Source: G963556115 sp963678205
Lineage (GTDB): Bacteria > Planctomycetota > SZUA-567
Length of the DNA: 64,000 nt
Reading direction: 5' to 3'
NCBI GenBank assembly: GCA_963678205.1
Contig: OY782760.1
Location: forward strand, 2,852,001 to 2,916,000
Numbering within the stretch: position 1 is the first letter of the stretch; every line of letters begins with the position of its first letter. Made by a program: the position numbers and the translations under genes. This document shows, piece by piece, positions 37,414-46,915 of this stretch. A model generated the notes under the pieces. It had not been told where the DNA came from, did not search any database, and saw nothing but the letters and a program-made list of their open reading frames with translations.

Positions 37414-38625
37414 ATGACCGCAACAAAAAGTAAGATACATAGAGCATCAAATATCAGCATCCAAGTAACAGGCGGTCTGCTACTGGACTACCAAAAGCAC
37501 TTAAAAAGTCGTGAACTAGCTGAAAAACATATAAAATGCTCGATATCTCACTGCGCGAGAATCATCAGTGAGACAAAAATGACCTATATCACAGATATAA
37601 CTGCAAGTAAAATTGAGAATTATATAGCGACAATTAGAGAACGAGGAATCGCTGCCAGTACAACAAACTGCGCTGTAGCCAAATTCAAAGCATTCTGCAA
37701 CTGGATGTATAAACAAAATTTAATCAGAGATAACCCTATATCAAAAATAAGCAAACTCAATGAAAAAGCTGATAAGAGAATTATCCGCAGAGCTCTTACA
37801 ATAAATGAAATAGATAGACTCCTTCAAGCAACAGCCAACTCAGAAATAAGATATAAAATGAGTGGATATGAACGAAGTCTTGTTTACAGATTAGCCTTAA
37901 GCACAGGATTGAGGTTCAATGAAATAAGAACGCTCGAGGTCAACAACTTTGATTTTTCAGATGAAATAGCCAAGGTAACAATCAACGCAAAGAATGAAAA
38001 GGCAGGTAGAGGGGATGTTCTCCCACTCAAACCAGACCTAGTAGCTGACCTGCAAGAATACTTTAAAACCAAACCTATAACAATACCTCAGAACTTTGCT
38101 TTTACCAACCTTCCTGAGCGTGGTGCTCCGATGATAAAGAAAGATCTGCAAGAAGCTAGAATAGAACTTGAAAATGATTTAGGACGAGTTGACTTCCATG
38201 CTTTACGCCACACATACGGTACATTACTTGCAAAAGCCAATGTTCACCCTAAGAAGTGTCAAGAACTCATGAGACACGCCAAGATGGAGACAACCATGAG
38301 TCTCTATACCCATGTAGTTCTCTCAGATAAAGCCGAAGCTCTATCTTCTCTACCAGAGTTTGGTATTATCACAAATTTTGAACAGAAAACAGGTACCGCA
38401 GAGATAGTGAATGACATAATAAGCGCAAAACAAGCTCCCTCCAAAGCGCAAAAAAGCGCAAAAATACCCTCAAAATCGGAAATTCAGAGTCTTAATGAAT
38501 CAGCAAAATTAACACATAAAAAAACTGGTAACCCTTTATCATTAAAGGATTACCAGTCTGATATATCTGGAGCGGGCAATGAGATTCGAACTCACGACCC
38601 CCACCTTGGCAAGGTGGTGCTCTAG
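37414..38625 (+). CDS. Tyrosine recombinase (integrase) of the tRNA-Gly element
   Basis: A 403-residue site-specific recombinase. The core-binding SAM-like domain spans about 30-120 (YQKHLKSRELAEKH to FCNWMYKQNLIRDNPISKI). The catalytic domain has Arg in STGLRFNEIRTLE (about 168), Lys in the NEKAGRGD turn (about 192), HALRH (about 262-266), the late His in LMRHAK and the nucleophile Tyr in MSLYTHVV (about 297), so all key residues are present. The last 17 codons (SGAGNEIRTHDPHLGKVVL region) are the antisense of tRNA-Gly. The ATG at 37414 has no clear ribosome site; a later start is possible. It should integrate and excise the element at the tRNA. Confidence 0.93.
   Translation: MTATKSKIHRASNISIQVTGGLLLDYQKHLKSRELAEKHIKCSISHCARIISETKMTYITDITASKIENYIATIRERGIAASTTNCAVAKFKAFCNWMYKQNLIRDNPISKISKLNEKADKRIIRRALTINEIDRLLQATANSEIRYKMSGYERSLVYRLALSTGLRFNEIRTLEVNNFDFSDEIAKVTINAKNEKAGRGDVLPLKPDLVADLQEYFKTKPITIPQNFAFTNLPERGAPMIKKDLQEARIELENDLGRVDFHALRHTYGTLLAKANVHPKKCQELMRHAKMETTMSLYTHVVLSDKAEALSSLPEFGIITNFEQKTGTAEIVNDIISAKQAPSKAQKSAKIPSKSEIQSLNESAKLTHKKTGNPLSLKDYQSDISGAGNEIRTHDPHLGKVVL
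38518..38556 (-). terminator. Terminator of tRNA-Gly, inside the integrase gene
   Basis: Read on the minus strand: stem CTGGTAATCCTTT / AAAGGGTTACCAG (one mismatch), loop AATGAT, then seven T. It lies 15 bases after the tRNA 3' end. A near-identical hairpin precedes the att copy at 25651, so the elements carry it with them. Confidence 0.85.
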
Positions 38626-38643
38626 CCACTGAGCTATGCCCGC
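38571..38643 (-). tRNA. tRNA-Gly (anticodon GCC)
   Basis: Read on the minus strand the 73 bases fold into a full cloverleaf: acceptor GCGGGCA/TGCCCGC, D arm GCTC...GAGC, anticodon stem CCACC/GGTGG with loop TTGCCAA (GCC, glycine), variable loop, and T arm GTGAG-TTCGAAT-CTCAT, discriminator T, CCA not encoded. It is the integration target: its 3' half (38571-38613) is duplicated at 25651-25693. The intact gene is kept because the element restores the 3' half. Confidence 0.97.
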
Positions 38644-38833
38644 TTATTTTACTATTATTATTTGAGTTACAAAGAATACAAATTATTCTTAGAAACTTTT
38701 ATTATCGCTTTCATTAGCGACAAGAAAGATAATACGAAAAAACCAAATTCAGTCAATACTATATTTTGATTTTTTTTATTATTTTTCTTACACTGGATGA
38801 TCAATATCAAAATACCCTAAAAATATAAGCAAA

Positions 38834-39778
38834 TCATTTATTGGCCAATGACAGAAATTTTTTTACCTCTTCTTTAAATAATTCGTGATGAGAATGAACT
38901 ATTGTGCCATGACCATAATCAGAAACAGTTATCAACTCAGATTCTTTATTTTTTAATTTATAATAAATATGTCTAACTTCCTCAGCACTTACATAAGGAT
39001 CATTATCTCTGTGAATTAGCAGAGCAGGAATATCAATTTCTGCAGCATAATCAACTGGATTAAAACGATAAGGGTTGTATCTCAGAATAAGACCTCCAGT
39101 GATTGCAAGAATATCAGCAAAGACCCAAGAAGGCACCTTGAAAGCCTCAATTCTATGGCGTATTGTAGCCAACAATCTATCAAATGGGGCTTCAAGAATC
39201 AACGCGTCAACACCTGTTACTTCAGCAGCATCAAATGCTCTAAGTGTAGCTACCGCCCCCAGCGAAACTCCATATATTATCAATCGTTCAGGTTCAAAGA
39301 CCGCCTTTATATACTCAATACCAGCCAAGACATCGCGGTATTCAGCATACCCCAGCGATGTTTCCATCCCAGAGCTGTCTCCATGTCCCCTCAGATCCAG
39401 TAAAAATACATCATACCCTAAATCTAAAAATACACCAGCAGCCTCAATATTATCTGTTTTACAACCACCAAACCAATTTAGTAAAAGCACAAGTCCTTTC
39501 GCTGATGAACTAGTTATATGCCACCCAACAAGTTTTATTCCGTTTTCAGAACTCAACTCATGACGACTATACTCCCAGCCATAAACAGAAGGAAGAGCAG
39601 TAACCCTGCTTCTATACGCGTTCAGACCCAAAAAAAACATTCGAAGTATACTTAAAAGCCCTTTATTAGGCTTATAGTTCTCAGGTCGCTCTTTAAAATG
39701 TGTCATTGCAAACGCATGATTTCTAGCAATTAAAAGAAGTAATACACAAAAAGCCAGAATAATCCCCAAAAACCACAT
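38834..39778 (-). CDS. Membrane-anchored alpha/beta hydrolase
   Basis: A 314-residue protein with an N-terminal membrane helix (about 3-19), then an alpha/beta hydrolase fold: DLRGHGDSSG (about 129-138), nucleophile elbow GVSLGA (about 170-175), acid in LLIHRDNDPYV (about 265-275) and His in YGHGTIVHSH (about 292-301). It is close to the BAAT/FrsA or YqkD-like hydrolases. Substrate unknown. It sits 2 bases after the metallophosphoesterase gene and is the last gene of the minus-strand run. Confidence 0.85.
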   Translation of the reverse strand: MWFLGIILAFCVLLLLIARNHAFAMTHFKERPENYKPNKGLLSILRMFFLGLNAYRSRVTALPSVYGWEYSRHELSSENGIKLVGWHITSSSAKGLVLLLNWFGGCKTDNIEAAGVFLDLGYDVFLLDLRGHGDSSGMETSLGYAEYRDVLAGIEYIKAVFEPERLIIYGVSLGAVATLRAFDAAEVTGVDALILEAPFDRLLATIRHRIEAFKVPSWVFADILAITGGLILRYNPYRFNPVDYAAEIDIPALLIHRDNDPYVSAEEVRHIYYKLKNKESELITVSDYGHGTIVHSHHELFKEEVKKFLSLANK

Positions 39779-39780
39779 AC

Positions 39781-40554
39781 CTATACCTCAACAATAAGCT
39801 TTGGCACAAAATCTAGCCAGTCACATGAAGTCAGAACGTATCTTACACCGCCCATCTCGCAATCAACAGCTTTATATGGCTTGCTCCTGTCAAGTGCATG
39901 CAGATGACCATAAATTACATAATCAATATTATATTCTGCGATTATCTTAGTAAGTTCATTAGGCTCAGGATTAGCTGATATAGGCGGAAAATGCGTCATG
40001 CATATTTTTATATCCAGACTATCCTGTAATGTAGAAAGGCTATTCTGCAAACGCCCTATTTCACTCTTACATATCTTAATATCATCAACATCATTATGCT
40101 TCTTGTTTTCTTTTGACTCACTCACCTTAGTTACTTCAGAACCCTCACCATCAGAACCAGCAAAAGGCCAGTACACGAATGGGTAATTCCAAAGCCTAGT
40201 ACCACCAATCCCTACTCCATTTATAACACAAGAATTGTTCTGAATAACCTCAAATCCATCCCCCGCCGCGTCACGCACCTTCTTAAGACCAGACCACCAA
40301 TAATCGTGATTACCTCTGAGTAATACTTTTGTCCCAGGTAGTGACCGAAGTAGAGCCAAATCTTCAGCAGCTTCATCAACCTTTAAAGCCCATGATATAT
40401 CTCCACCGACCAAGACCACATCATCCTCAGAAACAATATCAGACCAATTCTCAATAATTTTCCTTGTGTGCTCACTCCAGTTATCACCGAATATATCCAT
40501 CGGTTTATTCGATACCGCTGATAGATGCGGATCAGACAACGCAAAAATTTTCAT
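39781..40554 (-). CDS. Calcineurin-like metallophosphoesterase
   Basis: A 257-residue cytoplasmic protein with the complete metal-binding signature: SDPHL (7-11), GGDISWAL (about 50-57), GNHDYWW (about 81-87), MTHFPP (about 188-193) and YGHLHALD (about 219-226). It matches the YkuE/YpbG-like single-domain phosphoesterases. Substrate unknown. An acidic-basic insertion near 130-165 (VTKVSESKENKKHNDVDDIK) is unusual for the family and may be a loop. It lies 30 bases after dgt. Confidence 0.9.
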   Translation of the reverse strand: MKIFALSDPHLSAVSNKPMDIFGDNWSEHTRKIIENWSDIVSEDDVVLVGGDISWALKVDEAAEDLALLRSLPGTKVLLRGNHDYWWSGLKKVRDAAGDGFEVIQNNSCVINGVGIGGTRLWNYPFVYWPFAGSDGEGSEVTKVSESKENKKHNDVDDIKICKSEIGRLQNSLSTLQDSLDIKICMTHFPPISANPEPNELTKIIAEYNIDYVIYGHLHALDRSKPYKAVDCEMGGVRYVLTSCDWLDFVPKLIVEV

Positions 40555-40584
40555 AATTGCTCAATTTATCCTTATAGTTAAAAA

Positions 40585-41715
40585 TTACGGTCTGGTAAAA
40601 GGTGAAAAGAATCTACTATATTCAAGCTCTGCAAAACGATCAGTCATACCGGCAATATAATCTGCAACAATCCTTTCAACCGGCTCATCACCAATTCTAT
40701 TCTGATGCCTTACAGGCATAGTATTCGGATCCTCTATATATGTAAAAAACAATTCCGTAAGAAACCTTTCAGCCTTCTTAGCCATTCTTATAACTCTATA
40801 ATCTTTATAAAATGCATCATACAAATAACACTCGAGTTCTTTTTTCATGAGCGTCATCCCTTCAGAAGGAATAATAATCAACTCATCTAAAGCTCTTACA
40901 TCTTCAACACTCTTTATACCCTTATTTAGAAGATTCTTTCTGGAATTCTCAATAACATCACCGACCAGCAAGTTTATAAGCATTCTAACTCCTTCAGAAC
41001 ACTTATTATATAACTCTAGAGAATTATAATAATCTTCCCCCATCTCCTCTATCACAAGCTGCCACAAAGCAAGCTGACGAAGATCACTTTCATCAATAAT
41101 TCCACTGTAAAGACCATCATCAATATCATGATTATCATAAGCTATCTCATCAGCAATAACAGTCGCCTGCACTTCTAATAAAGCAGTTCCAATACCTTTA
41201 AATTCTTCAGGAATATGAGGATTATCAACACATAAAGGGTTGTGATGCTTTATAAACGCCTCGCGAACTTCATAACTCAAATTTAACCCTGGGAAATGGC
41301 TATACCGATGCTCCAATTTATCAACAACACGTAAACCTTGATGATTATGATCGAACCCACCAAAATCCATTAAAAGCCCACTAAGTATCCTTTCACCAGC
41401 ATGCCCAAACGGAGTATGCCCAAGATCATGAGCCAGCGCTACAGCTTCAGTAAAATCTTCATTAAGACCTAGGGTACGAGCAATAGTTCTTGATATCTGC
41501 TCTACCTCAATAGTATGAGTCAACCTCGTTCTGTAAAGGTCTCCCTCATGATTTACAAAGACCTGCGTTTTATACTCTAGACGCCTAAAAGCAGTTGAAT
41601 GAATTATCCTATCCCTATCACGCTGAAATGCAGAACGATAACTATGAGATGGCTCTTCGTATTTACGCCCTTTAGAACCATCATCCTTCATCGCATAAGG
41701 TTTGAGTTCAATCAT
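40585..41715 (-). CDS. dgt: Deoxyguanosinetriphosphate triphosphohydrolase-like protein
   Basis: Hydrolyses dNTPs to the nucleoside and triphosphate. The 376-residue protein begins with the family block RSAFQRDRDRIIHSTAFRRLEYKTQV (about 27-52, cut here) and has HD-domain metal ligands His67 (RLTHTIEV), His96-Asp97 (LAHDLGHTPFGH) and a distal Asp in VIADEIAYDNHDIDDG. It ends FAELEYSRFFSPFTRP. Length fits the bacterial short dGTPases. It sits in a minus-strand run with a phosphoesterase and a HIT protein, a plausible nucleotide-housekeeping group. Confidence 0.94.
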   Translation of the reverse strand: MIELKPYAMKDDGSKGRKYEEPSHSYRSAFQRDRDRIIHSTAFRRLEYKTQVFVNHEGDLYRTRLTHTIEVEQISRTIARTLGLNEDFTEAVALAHDLGHTPFGHAGERILSGLLMDFGGFDHNHQGLRVVDKLEHRYSHFPGLNLSYEVREAFIKHHNPLCVDNPHIPEEFKGIGTALLEVQATVIADEIAYDNHDIDDGLYSGIIDESDLRQLALWQLVIEEMGEDYYNSLELYNKCSEGVRMLINLLVGDVIENSRKNLLNKGIKSVEDVRALDELIIIPSEGMTLMKKELECYLYDAFYKDYRVIRMAKKAERFLTELFFTYIEDPNTMPVRHQNRIGDEPVERIVADYIAGMTDRFAELEYSRFFSPFTRP

Positions 41716-41771
41716 TATTTATCCTTCAATAACATTTTTATAAAATACTAAATATAAGTAAAAATCCAGCC

Positions 41772-42062
41772 CTATAATCCACCAAAAAATCCCGAGCAAA
41801 GCAATATGATTCCTACCAATTCTTTATCCTCTTTTGCAACAAGTATTACAATTGGAATAGCGGCGAGTAGTGCAGATGTAGCACCATTTACCCAACCTGT
41901 CAAGCCAAATATACAGATATTTCTAATAAAGATTCATAAAACAATCGATTGCATAAAAGCAGAAAATATCGAATAACGATCGAGTTTTTTTTATATCATT
42001 GGAATAATATCAATTACACCCGCAGCAGCCCCTAATCCTAGAGCAACAAATATGTCACCCAT
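41772..42062 (-). pseudogene. Small membrane protein with two in-frame stops
   Basis: From ATG 42062 the frame reads MGDIFVALGLGAAAGVIDII, then a TAA after PMI, then RYSIFSAFMQSIVL, a TGA, IFIRNICIFGLTGWVNGATS and AALLAAIPIVILVAKEDKEL before the final stop. Without the two stops it would be a 96-residue protein with three hydrophobic helices. Both are point changes. Family not recognised. It lies 5 bases after the GT41 gene stop. Confidence 0.65.
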
Positions 42063-42066
42063 AATG

Positions 42067-44154
42067 CTAGCCCCTGCTTTCCACCCAGTTCCTCCAGAAT
42101 TCACATAGCATTTCTGAGAACTCACCAGTAAATCTTTCTTTATCAAGCAACCCTGAATTATAAAGTCTTTCCCTCATCCCGGCTCGCAACATTTTCAAAT
42201 CGTCAACCTGCCTTGCTAGTGCAGATGCAATCTGTAAATACTGCTGAGGAGTATAAGCAATAAGCTGTTCAAGCCCAACCCTAGTAAGAATAGACGCACC
42301 AACTCTTGAGCAATGAGTTTTTCCACACAAACTAATTAACGGTACCCCCATATATAATCCCTCAAAAATTGTAGTTGTACCATTGTATGGGAATGTATCA
42401 AGAGCAATATCAATCTTAGAATATAGTTCCAAATGATCTTTTGTTAGCGAAGTAGGGGCTAGAAGAATAATCCTATCAGGATCAACACCATGTGCCTGAA
42501 ATCTCTTTGACACATCCTCACGCCCCTGCTCTTCTCTAAGAGCTTTATTCTTGAGTAATAACTTGCTCTCTGGATTATCAAGGAGCAATCTAGACCAAAG
42601 AGCAACCATGTCCACATTAATCTTTGCAATATTACTAAATGCACCAAAAGTTATAAACTTATTATTCAAAACTGGTGATAAAGACACCTCTGGAGCTTCA
42701 AAAGGAGGCTCATAACATAAAAATCCACCTTTCATTCTCACCAACTTTTCAGTAGCAAATTTGTCTGCATCCCCTTCAGGATCGGTTATACTATCAACTA
42801 TTCTATAATCTATCGTGCTAAATCCAGTGGTATCAGGATACCCAAGCCAGTCTACTTGAATAGGAGCTGCCTTATATGCACAAATATTAATTCTGCTATT
42901 TGACGTGTGTCCACTGAGTTCGATAAGTATATCAATCTTCTTCTGACGCATCTGTTCAGCAACATCACAGTCAAGTCTATCTCTCACCACAATAAATTCA
43001 TAAGCGAGAGCTCTAAACTTATCTGTATACTCATCATCTGTTAAGTTACCACTGAATAGATATAATTTAAAACGATCTTTATCCAGCGCTTCGATTAATG
43101 GCATGAGAAAATATGCAACTGAATGCTCTCTAAAATCATTAGATAAAATCCCAATCGCAAGGGGCCTATCTACGCTCAAATCATTCTTAAAATCATCTGA
43201 AAAAGGTGTAATAATTTTACATATTTCCTGATCAAAGCGCAAACTTTCTGCAAACATAGTTTCTCTACTTAGACCATTCACATCATGCATAAACAACAAA
43301 TAATTACTTCGTGCCCTTGCTAAGTCCGGCACATATTTCAAGACCAACTCAAGCGCCTCAAGCGACTCCTTACTCTTACCAATATCTCTATACAACGCAG
43401 ACTGCGCAAGTAAAATATTAAGATCACCAGGAGCAATTTTCCTGGCTTTTTCAAGAAATCCCAATGCCTCAAACGGCCTATACATATTATTTAATAAAGT
43501 TGCTGCAGATATAAGCGGTTTCTGATGATCAGGCTTCATTTCAATAGCCTTAGACACACTTATGAGCCCTTTTGCAGACTTTCCGCAACTTCCCCAGAGA
43601 TTTCCAAGCGCCACTTGCAACATCCAGCTTTCTGGAAATTTTACCAGCGACTCCTCACAAAATGGGATTCCCTTGGTAAAGTTCAATTCTTTCTCATAAG
43701 CAAGAGCTAGATATTCTGCTGCCTCCTGGTTATCAGGCTCAAGCTCATAAGCTCTGGCAAAAAACACATCTGCACCATTTATTTTACTCGAGTACAACAG
43801 ACACCGCCCAAGTCCGAGCAAGGAAAGCAAATCAAAAGGATCAAGTTCAAGTACTTTCTCATAGCCCTTCAAGGCAAACTCATAATTTCCGCCTAATTCT
43901 GAATAATAAGCACCTTGAAAAAAGAGATCCTTACTTTCACCTTTAACCTCAATGAGTTGCGCGACAATCTCTACTGCACCCGCAAAATCCTTCATCCTGT
44001 TTAAGACTTCCAGCCTCGCCTTAAGACCTGCCTCAGATCTAATATTATTTTCCAAAAATTCTTTTGTTAAAATATCAGCAGTTGCAATATCACCTAATGA
44101 TAATGCATTCATAGCTTTAACTAATTTTTGTGGTTTTGGTAAACTGCTATCCAT
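42067..44154 (-). CDS. TPR-containing GT41 glycosyltransferase (OGT/SPINDLY-like)
   Basis: The 695-residue protein has about seven TPR repeats (residues about 15-290) and a GT41 catalytic domain (about 330-690): GILSNDFREHSVAYFLMPL (substrate-side His), DILIELSGHTSNSR, PIQVDWLGYPDTTG, the second Rossmann half with TFGAFSNIAKIN, and the UDP-binding IDIALDTFPYNGTTT with MGVPLISLCGKTHCSRVGAS. It attaches a sugar, probably GlcNAc or a related one, to Ser/Thr of proteins. It lies apart from the flagellin locus, which has two more copies. Substrate not evident from the neighbours. Confidence 0.9.
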   Translation of the reverse strand: MDSSLPKPQKLVKAMNALSLGDIATADILTKEFLENNIRSEAGLKARLEVLNRMKDFAGAVEIVAQLIEVKGESKDLFFQGAYYSELGGNYEFALKGYEKVLELDPFDLLSLLGLGRCLLYSSKINGADVFFARAYELEPDNQEAAEYLALAYEKELNFTKGIPFCEESLVKFPESWMLQVALGNLWGSCGKSAKGLISVSKAIEMKPDHQKPLISAATLLNNMYRPFEALGFLEKARKIAPGDLNILLAQSALYRDIGKSKESLEALELVLKYVPDLARARSNYLLFMHDVNGLSRETMFAESLRFDQEICKIITPFSDDFKNDLSVDRPLAIGILSNDFREHSVAYFLMPLIEALDKDRFKLYLFSGNLTDDEYTDKFRALAYEFIVVRDRLDCDVAEQMRQKKIDILIELSGHTSNSRINICAYKAAPIQVDWLGYPDTTGFSTIDYRIVDSITDPEGDADKFATEKLVRMKGGFLCYEPPFEAPEVSLSPVLNNKFITFGAFSNIAKINVDMVALWSRLLLDNPESKLLLKNKALREEQGREDVSKRFQAHGVDPDRIILLAPTSLTKDHLELYSKIDIALDTFPYNGTTTIFEGLYMGVPLISLCGKTHCSRVGASILTRVGLEQLIAYTPQQYLQIASALARQVDDLKMLRAGMRERLYNSGLLDKERFTGEFSEMLCEFWRNWVESRG

Positions 44155-44211
44155 AGAATTACTTCCCTTTATTACTTTCTTGTGCTAAAATCAGCACCGC
44201 ATTAAAATTTT

Positions 44212-44715
44212 CTATAACAACGTAGCCATTTCCTGAAAAGCTGGGTAAAGCTTTCTATGACACTCAATAAGAGCCTGAGGCATAACCTTAATATCAGCAA
44301 ATACCGGCATAAAATTTACATCTCCTTCCCACCTTGGCACAACATGGACATGCAAATGATCAAGCACCCCAGCACCAGCACATTTACCCTGATTTACTCC
44401 AATATTCACACCTTCTGCCTTCATTACTTTTCTAATAACAGCTTTACTAAGTGCTACAAGTTTCCAAATTTCAAGAATTTCATCTTCTACTGCACCCTCA
44501 AAATCACCATAATGCTTTGCTGGAGCAATCATTAAATGTCCGCCGTTATAAGGGAAACGGTTCAACATAACAAATGCCTTTTCACCTCTATACAAAAGTA
44601 GGTTTTCTTCTTCATTCCCTACTTCATTGAACGCATTACAAAAAAAACACCCTTCTTGTCTGGGTTCCTGATCCGTCACATACTGAAGCCTCCATGGCGC
44701 CCATAACCTCTGCAC
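44212..44715 (-). CDS. HIT-family nucleotide-binding hydrolase or phosphorylase
   Basis: A 167-residue protein with the start LWAPWRLQYV and a CxxC (CFFC, 23-26) typical of the Ap4A phosphorylase-like HIT branch, LMIAPAKHYGDF, and the HIT motif HLHVHVVPRW (about 120-129) with the catalytic middle His. It acts on dinucleoside polyphosphates or AMP conjugates. It is first in the minus-strand run that includes GT41 and dgt. Confidence 0.93.
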   Translation of the reverse strand: MQRLWAPWRLQYVTDQEPRQEGCFFCNAFNEVGNEEENLLLYRGEKAFVMLNRFPYNGGHLMIAPAKHYGDFEGAVEDEILEIWKLVALSKAVIRKVMKAEGVNIGVNQGKCAGAGVLDHLHVHVVPRWEGDVNFMPVFADIKVMPQALIECHRKLYPAFQEMATLL

Positions 44716-44986
44716 AATAATTCCTCCTAAATCTCCAGCCTCATAACATCATAATATTCACCATCAACTTTAATCAATGATACAAATACCCGCCTATTCA
44801 AGCAATTATAAAATTTTTACAAAAAAAGTACATACCATACTTATAGCAATATAATCATAAAAAATAGCGCTAAAGTACTATCTGGGTATTGAAACATCAA
44901 GCAATTTTAATATAATCTATATAATTTGTTATATCTTAAAGTCTTAATATTACTTTAGTCTAAAGAAAAATTAGTGAAAGGACGGT

Positions 44987-46078
44987 ATGAGCACATACAA
45001 CATCGGTATAATTCCTGGTGACGGCACAGGTCCAGAAGTAGTTGGAGAAGCAATAAAGGTTCTTGATGCAGCTGCAGCAAAATTTGGATTTACTCTCAAC
45101 AAAACAACTTATGATTTCGGTGGCGAAAGATACATGAGAACAGGTGAAACCCTTCCAAATGGAGCAGTTGATGAATTACGCCAGCATGATGCTCTTCTGC
45201 TTGGAGCTATTGGACACCCTGATGTAAAACCAGGTATACTTGAAAAAGGTATCCTTTTAAAAATGCGCTTTGAGCTTGACCAGTATATCAACCTTCGCCC
45301 AGTAAAACTTTACCCAGGAGTAACATCTCCACTTGCAGGTAAAGGTCCAGAACAAATTGACTACTGTGTTGTACGCGAAAATGTAGGTGGCATATATTCA
45401 GGTACAGGTGGTATTTCAATGGAAGGTACTCCAAACGAAGTTGCAGTGCAAAGCATGGTCTATTCACGCTTCCAAGTTGACAGAGCACTACGCTACGCAT
45501 TTGAATACACGAGCAAATATGGCAAAAAAACTCGCGGCATCGGCAAGAACAATACCCTAGCTCTTGTTGGCAAAACAAATGTTCTCACATACGCTTACGG
45601 TCTATGGGACAGAGCATTCAATGAGATTGGCGAAGCAGAATATAAAGACATCAAACGTGAATACTATCATGTAGATGCAACCTGCCTATATCAAGTAGAA
45701 AAGCCAGAGATATTCGATGTAATCGTTACAGGCAATCTGTTCGGAGATATTATTACAGATCTTGCAGCTATCACTCAAGGTGGTCTTGGAATTGCAGCTG
45801 GTGGTAACATCAATCCAGACGAAGGTGGCGTAAGTATGTTCGAGCCAATCGGTGGGACAGCTCCAAGCTTTACCGGTTTGAACCAGATCAATCCACTTGC
45901 AGCGATCTGCGCTGGTGCGATGCTTCTAAGAGAACGTGGCGAGGGTGAAGCAGCGACAAAGATTGAAGACTCCGTATCTATAATAACTAAAACAAAGCTC
46001 AAGAGCCTTGCGGCTGCACAGATGGGATACTCAACCACAGAAATAGGCGATATGGTAGCAGAACTTGTATCTCAGTAA
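44987..46078 (+). CDS. leuB: 3-isopropylmalate dehydrogenase-like beta-decarboxylating dehydrogenase
   Basis: A 363-residue NAD-dependent enzyme. It opens IGIIPGDGTGPEVVGEA, has MRFELDQYINLRPVKLYPGV (substrate-binding Arg pair), RENVGGIYSG, the catalytic Tyr region, KTNVL (catalytic Lys), the metal-binding Asp in GNLFGDIITDLAA and the coenzyme loop EPIGGTAPSF. It fits leuB best, but isocitrate/homoisocitrate and tartrate dehydrogenases share the fold and no leu genes are beside it, so the pathway (leucine synthesis) is inferred. GTGAAAGGACGG precedes the ATG. Confidence 0.87.
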   Translation: MSTYNIGIIPGDGTGPEVVGEAIKVLDAAAAKFGFTLNKTTYDFGGERYMRTGETLPNGAVDELRQHDALLLGAIGHPDVKPGILEKGILLKMRFELDQYINLRPVKLYPGVTSPLAGKGPEQIDYCVVRENVGGIYSGTGGISMEGTPNEVAVQSMVYSRFQVDRALRYAFEYTSKYGKKTRGIGKNNTLALVGKTNVLTYAYGLWDRAFNEIGEAEYKDIKREYYHVDATCLYQVEKPEIFDVIVTGNLFGDIITDLAAITQGGLGIAAGGNINPDEGGVSMFEPIGGTAPSFTGLNQINPLAAICAGAMLLRERGEGEAATKIEDSVSIITKTKLKSLAAAQMGYSTTEIGDMVAELVSQ

Positions 46079-46139
46079 AAACACAGTTGATACAATTTAC
46101 AATTATTAATATTATACCGAAAAAACGAAAGGAATAATT

Positions 46140-46850
46140 GTGGGTAGCTACCAAAGAGTAATGCTCAAGCTTTCAGGAGAAGCATTGGGCGGAGAATCAG
46201 GTCAAGGATTTGACCAAAAAGCGGTAGAATCAATTGCTGCAGAGGTAAAAGAGGTTTCTGAAGCAGGCTATCAGGTTGCTGTTGTTATCGGCGGTGGTAA
46301 TTTTATGCGCGGTACTCAGATCACAAGCATAGGGATTGAACGAGGTACTGGTGATTATATGGGCATGCTTTCAACAATTATCAATGCCATGGCGCTACAG
46401 AGTGTTATAGAAGCTATGGGACAACCAGTAAGGGTACTATCTGCTATCGAAACCCAACCTGTAGCAGAACCATATATCAGGCGCAGAGCTATAAGACACA
46501 TGGAAAAAGGTAGAGTTGTAATTTTAGCAGGTGGCACTGGAAATCCATACTTTACAACAGATACAGCGGCATCATTAAGAGCTGTAGAACTTGACTGTGA
46601 CGCACTATTTAAAGGGACTAAAGTTGACGGCATTTATACAGCAGACCCTGCTAAAGATCCATCAGCGAAGAAGTATGAAACGATTACCTACGATATGTGT
46701 CTTGAACAGAACCTAAAAATAATGGATGCAACAGCATTTACAATGTGTAGAGAAAATGCCCTCCCTATTGTTGTTTATTCCATCAATGAAAAAGGGGCAA
46801 CTCTTAGCGCAATAAAAGGTAATAAAATTGGTACTACAGTTACCCCATAA
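46140..46850 (+). CDS. pyrH: UMP kinase
   Basis: Phosphorylates UMP to UDP. The 236-residue protein starts at a GTG (46140) after AAAGGA and has the family sequence VMLKLSGEALGGESGQGFD, IGGGNFMRG, GTGNPYFTTDTAASLRAVE and KVDGIYTADPAKDP. Length is standard. It is followed at 66 bases by frr, the usual pyrH-frr order; tsf and rpsB are not upstream, a leuB-like gene is. Confidence 0.97.
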   Translation: MGSYQRVMLKLSGEALGGESGQGFDQKAVESIAAEVKEVSEAGYQVAVVIGGGNFMRGTQITSIGIERGTGDYMGMLSTIINAMALQSVIEAMGQPVRVLSAIETQPVAEPYIRRRAIRHMEKGRVVILAGGTGNPYFTTDTAASLRAVELDCDALFKGTKVDGIYTADPAKDPSAKKYETITYDMCLEQNLKIMDATAFTMCRENALPIVVYSINEKGATLSAIKGNKIGTTVTP

Positions 46851-46915
46851 AATAATTTATGCGGTACTTTTTTAATGATTATGATTTATTTATAAAATCA
46901 AAGATCGGAGGAATT

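Noticed and set aside
34581..42062. Alternative genetic code with TGA as a sense codon (two genes with in-frame TGA)
   Set aside because: TGA is used as the stop of the first ABC gene in an ATGA overlap and Trp is encoded by TGG everywhere; the two cases have pseudogene character and one also has TAA.
46859..46915. N-terminal extension of ribosome recycling factor
   Set aside because: The ATG at 46916 has an ideal ribosome site and gives the standard length; the extra 19 residues have no family likeness.
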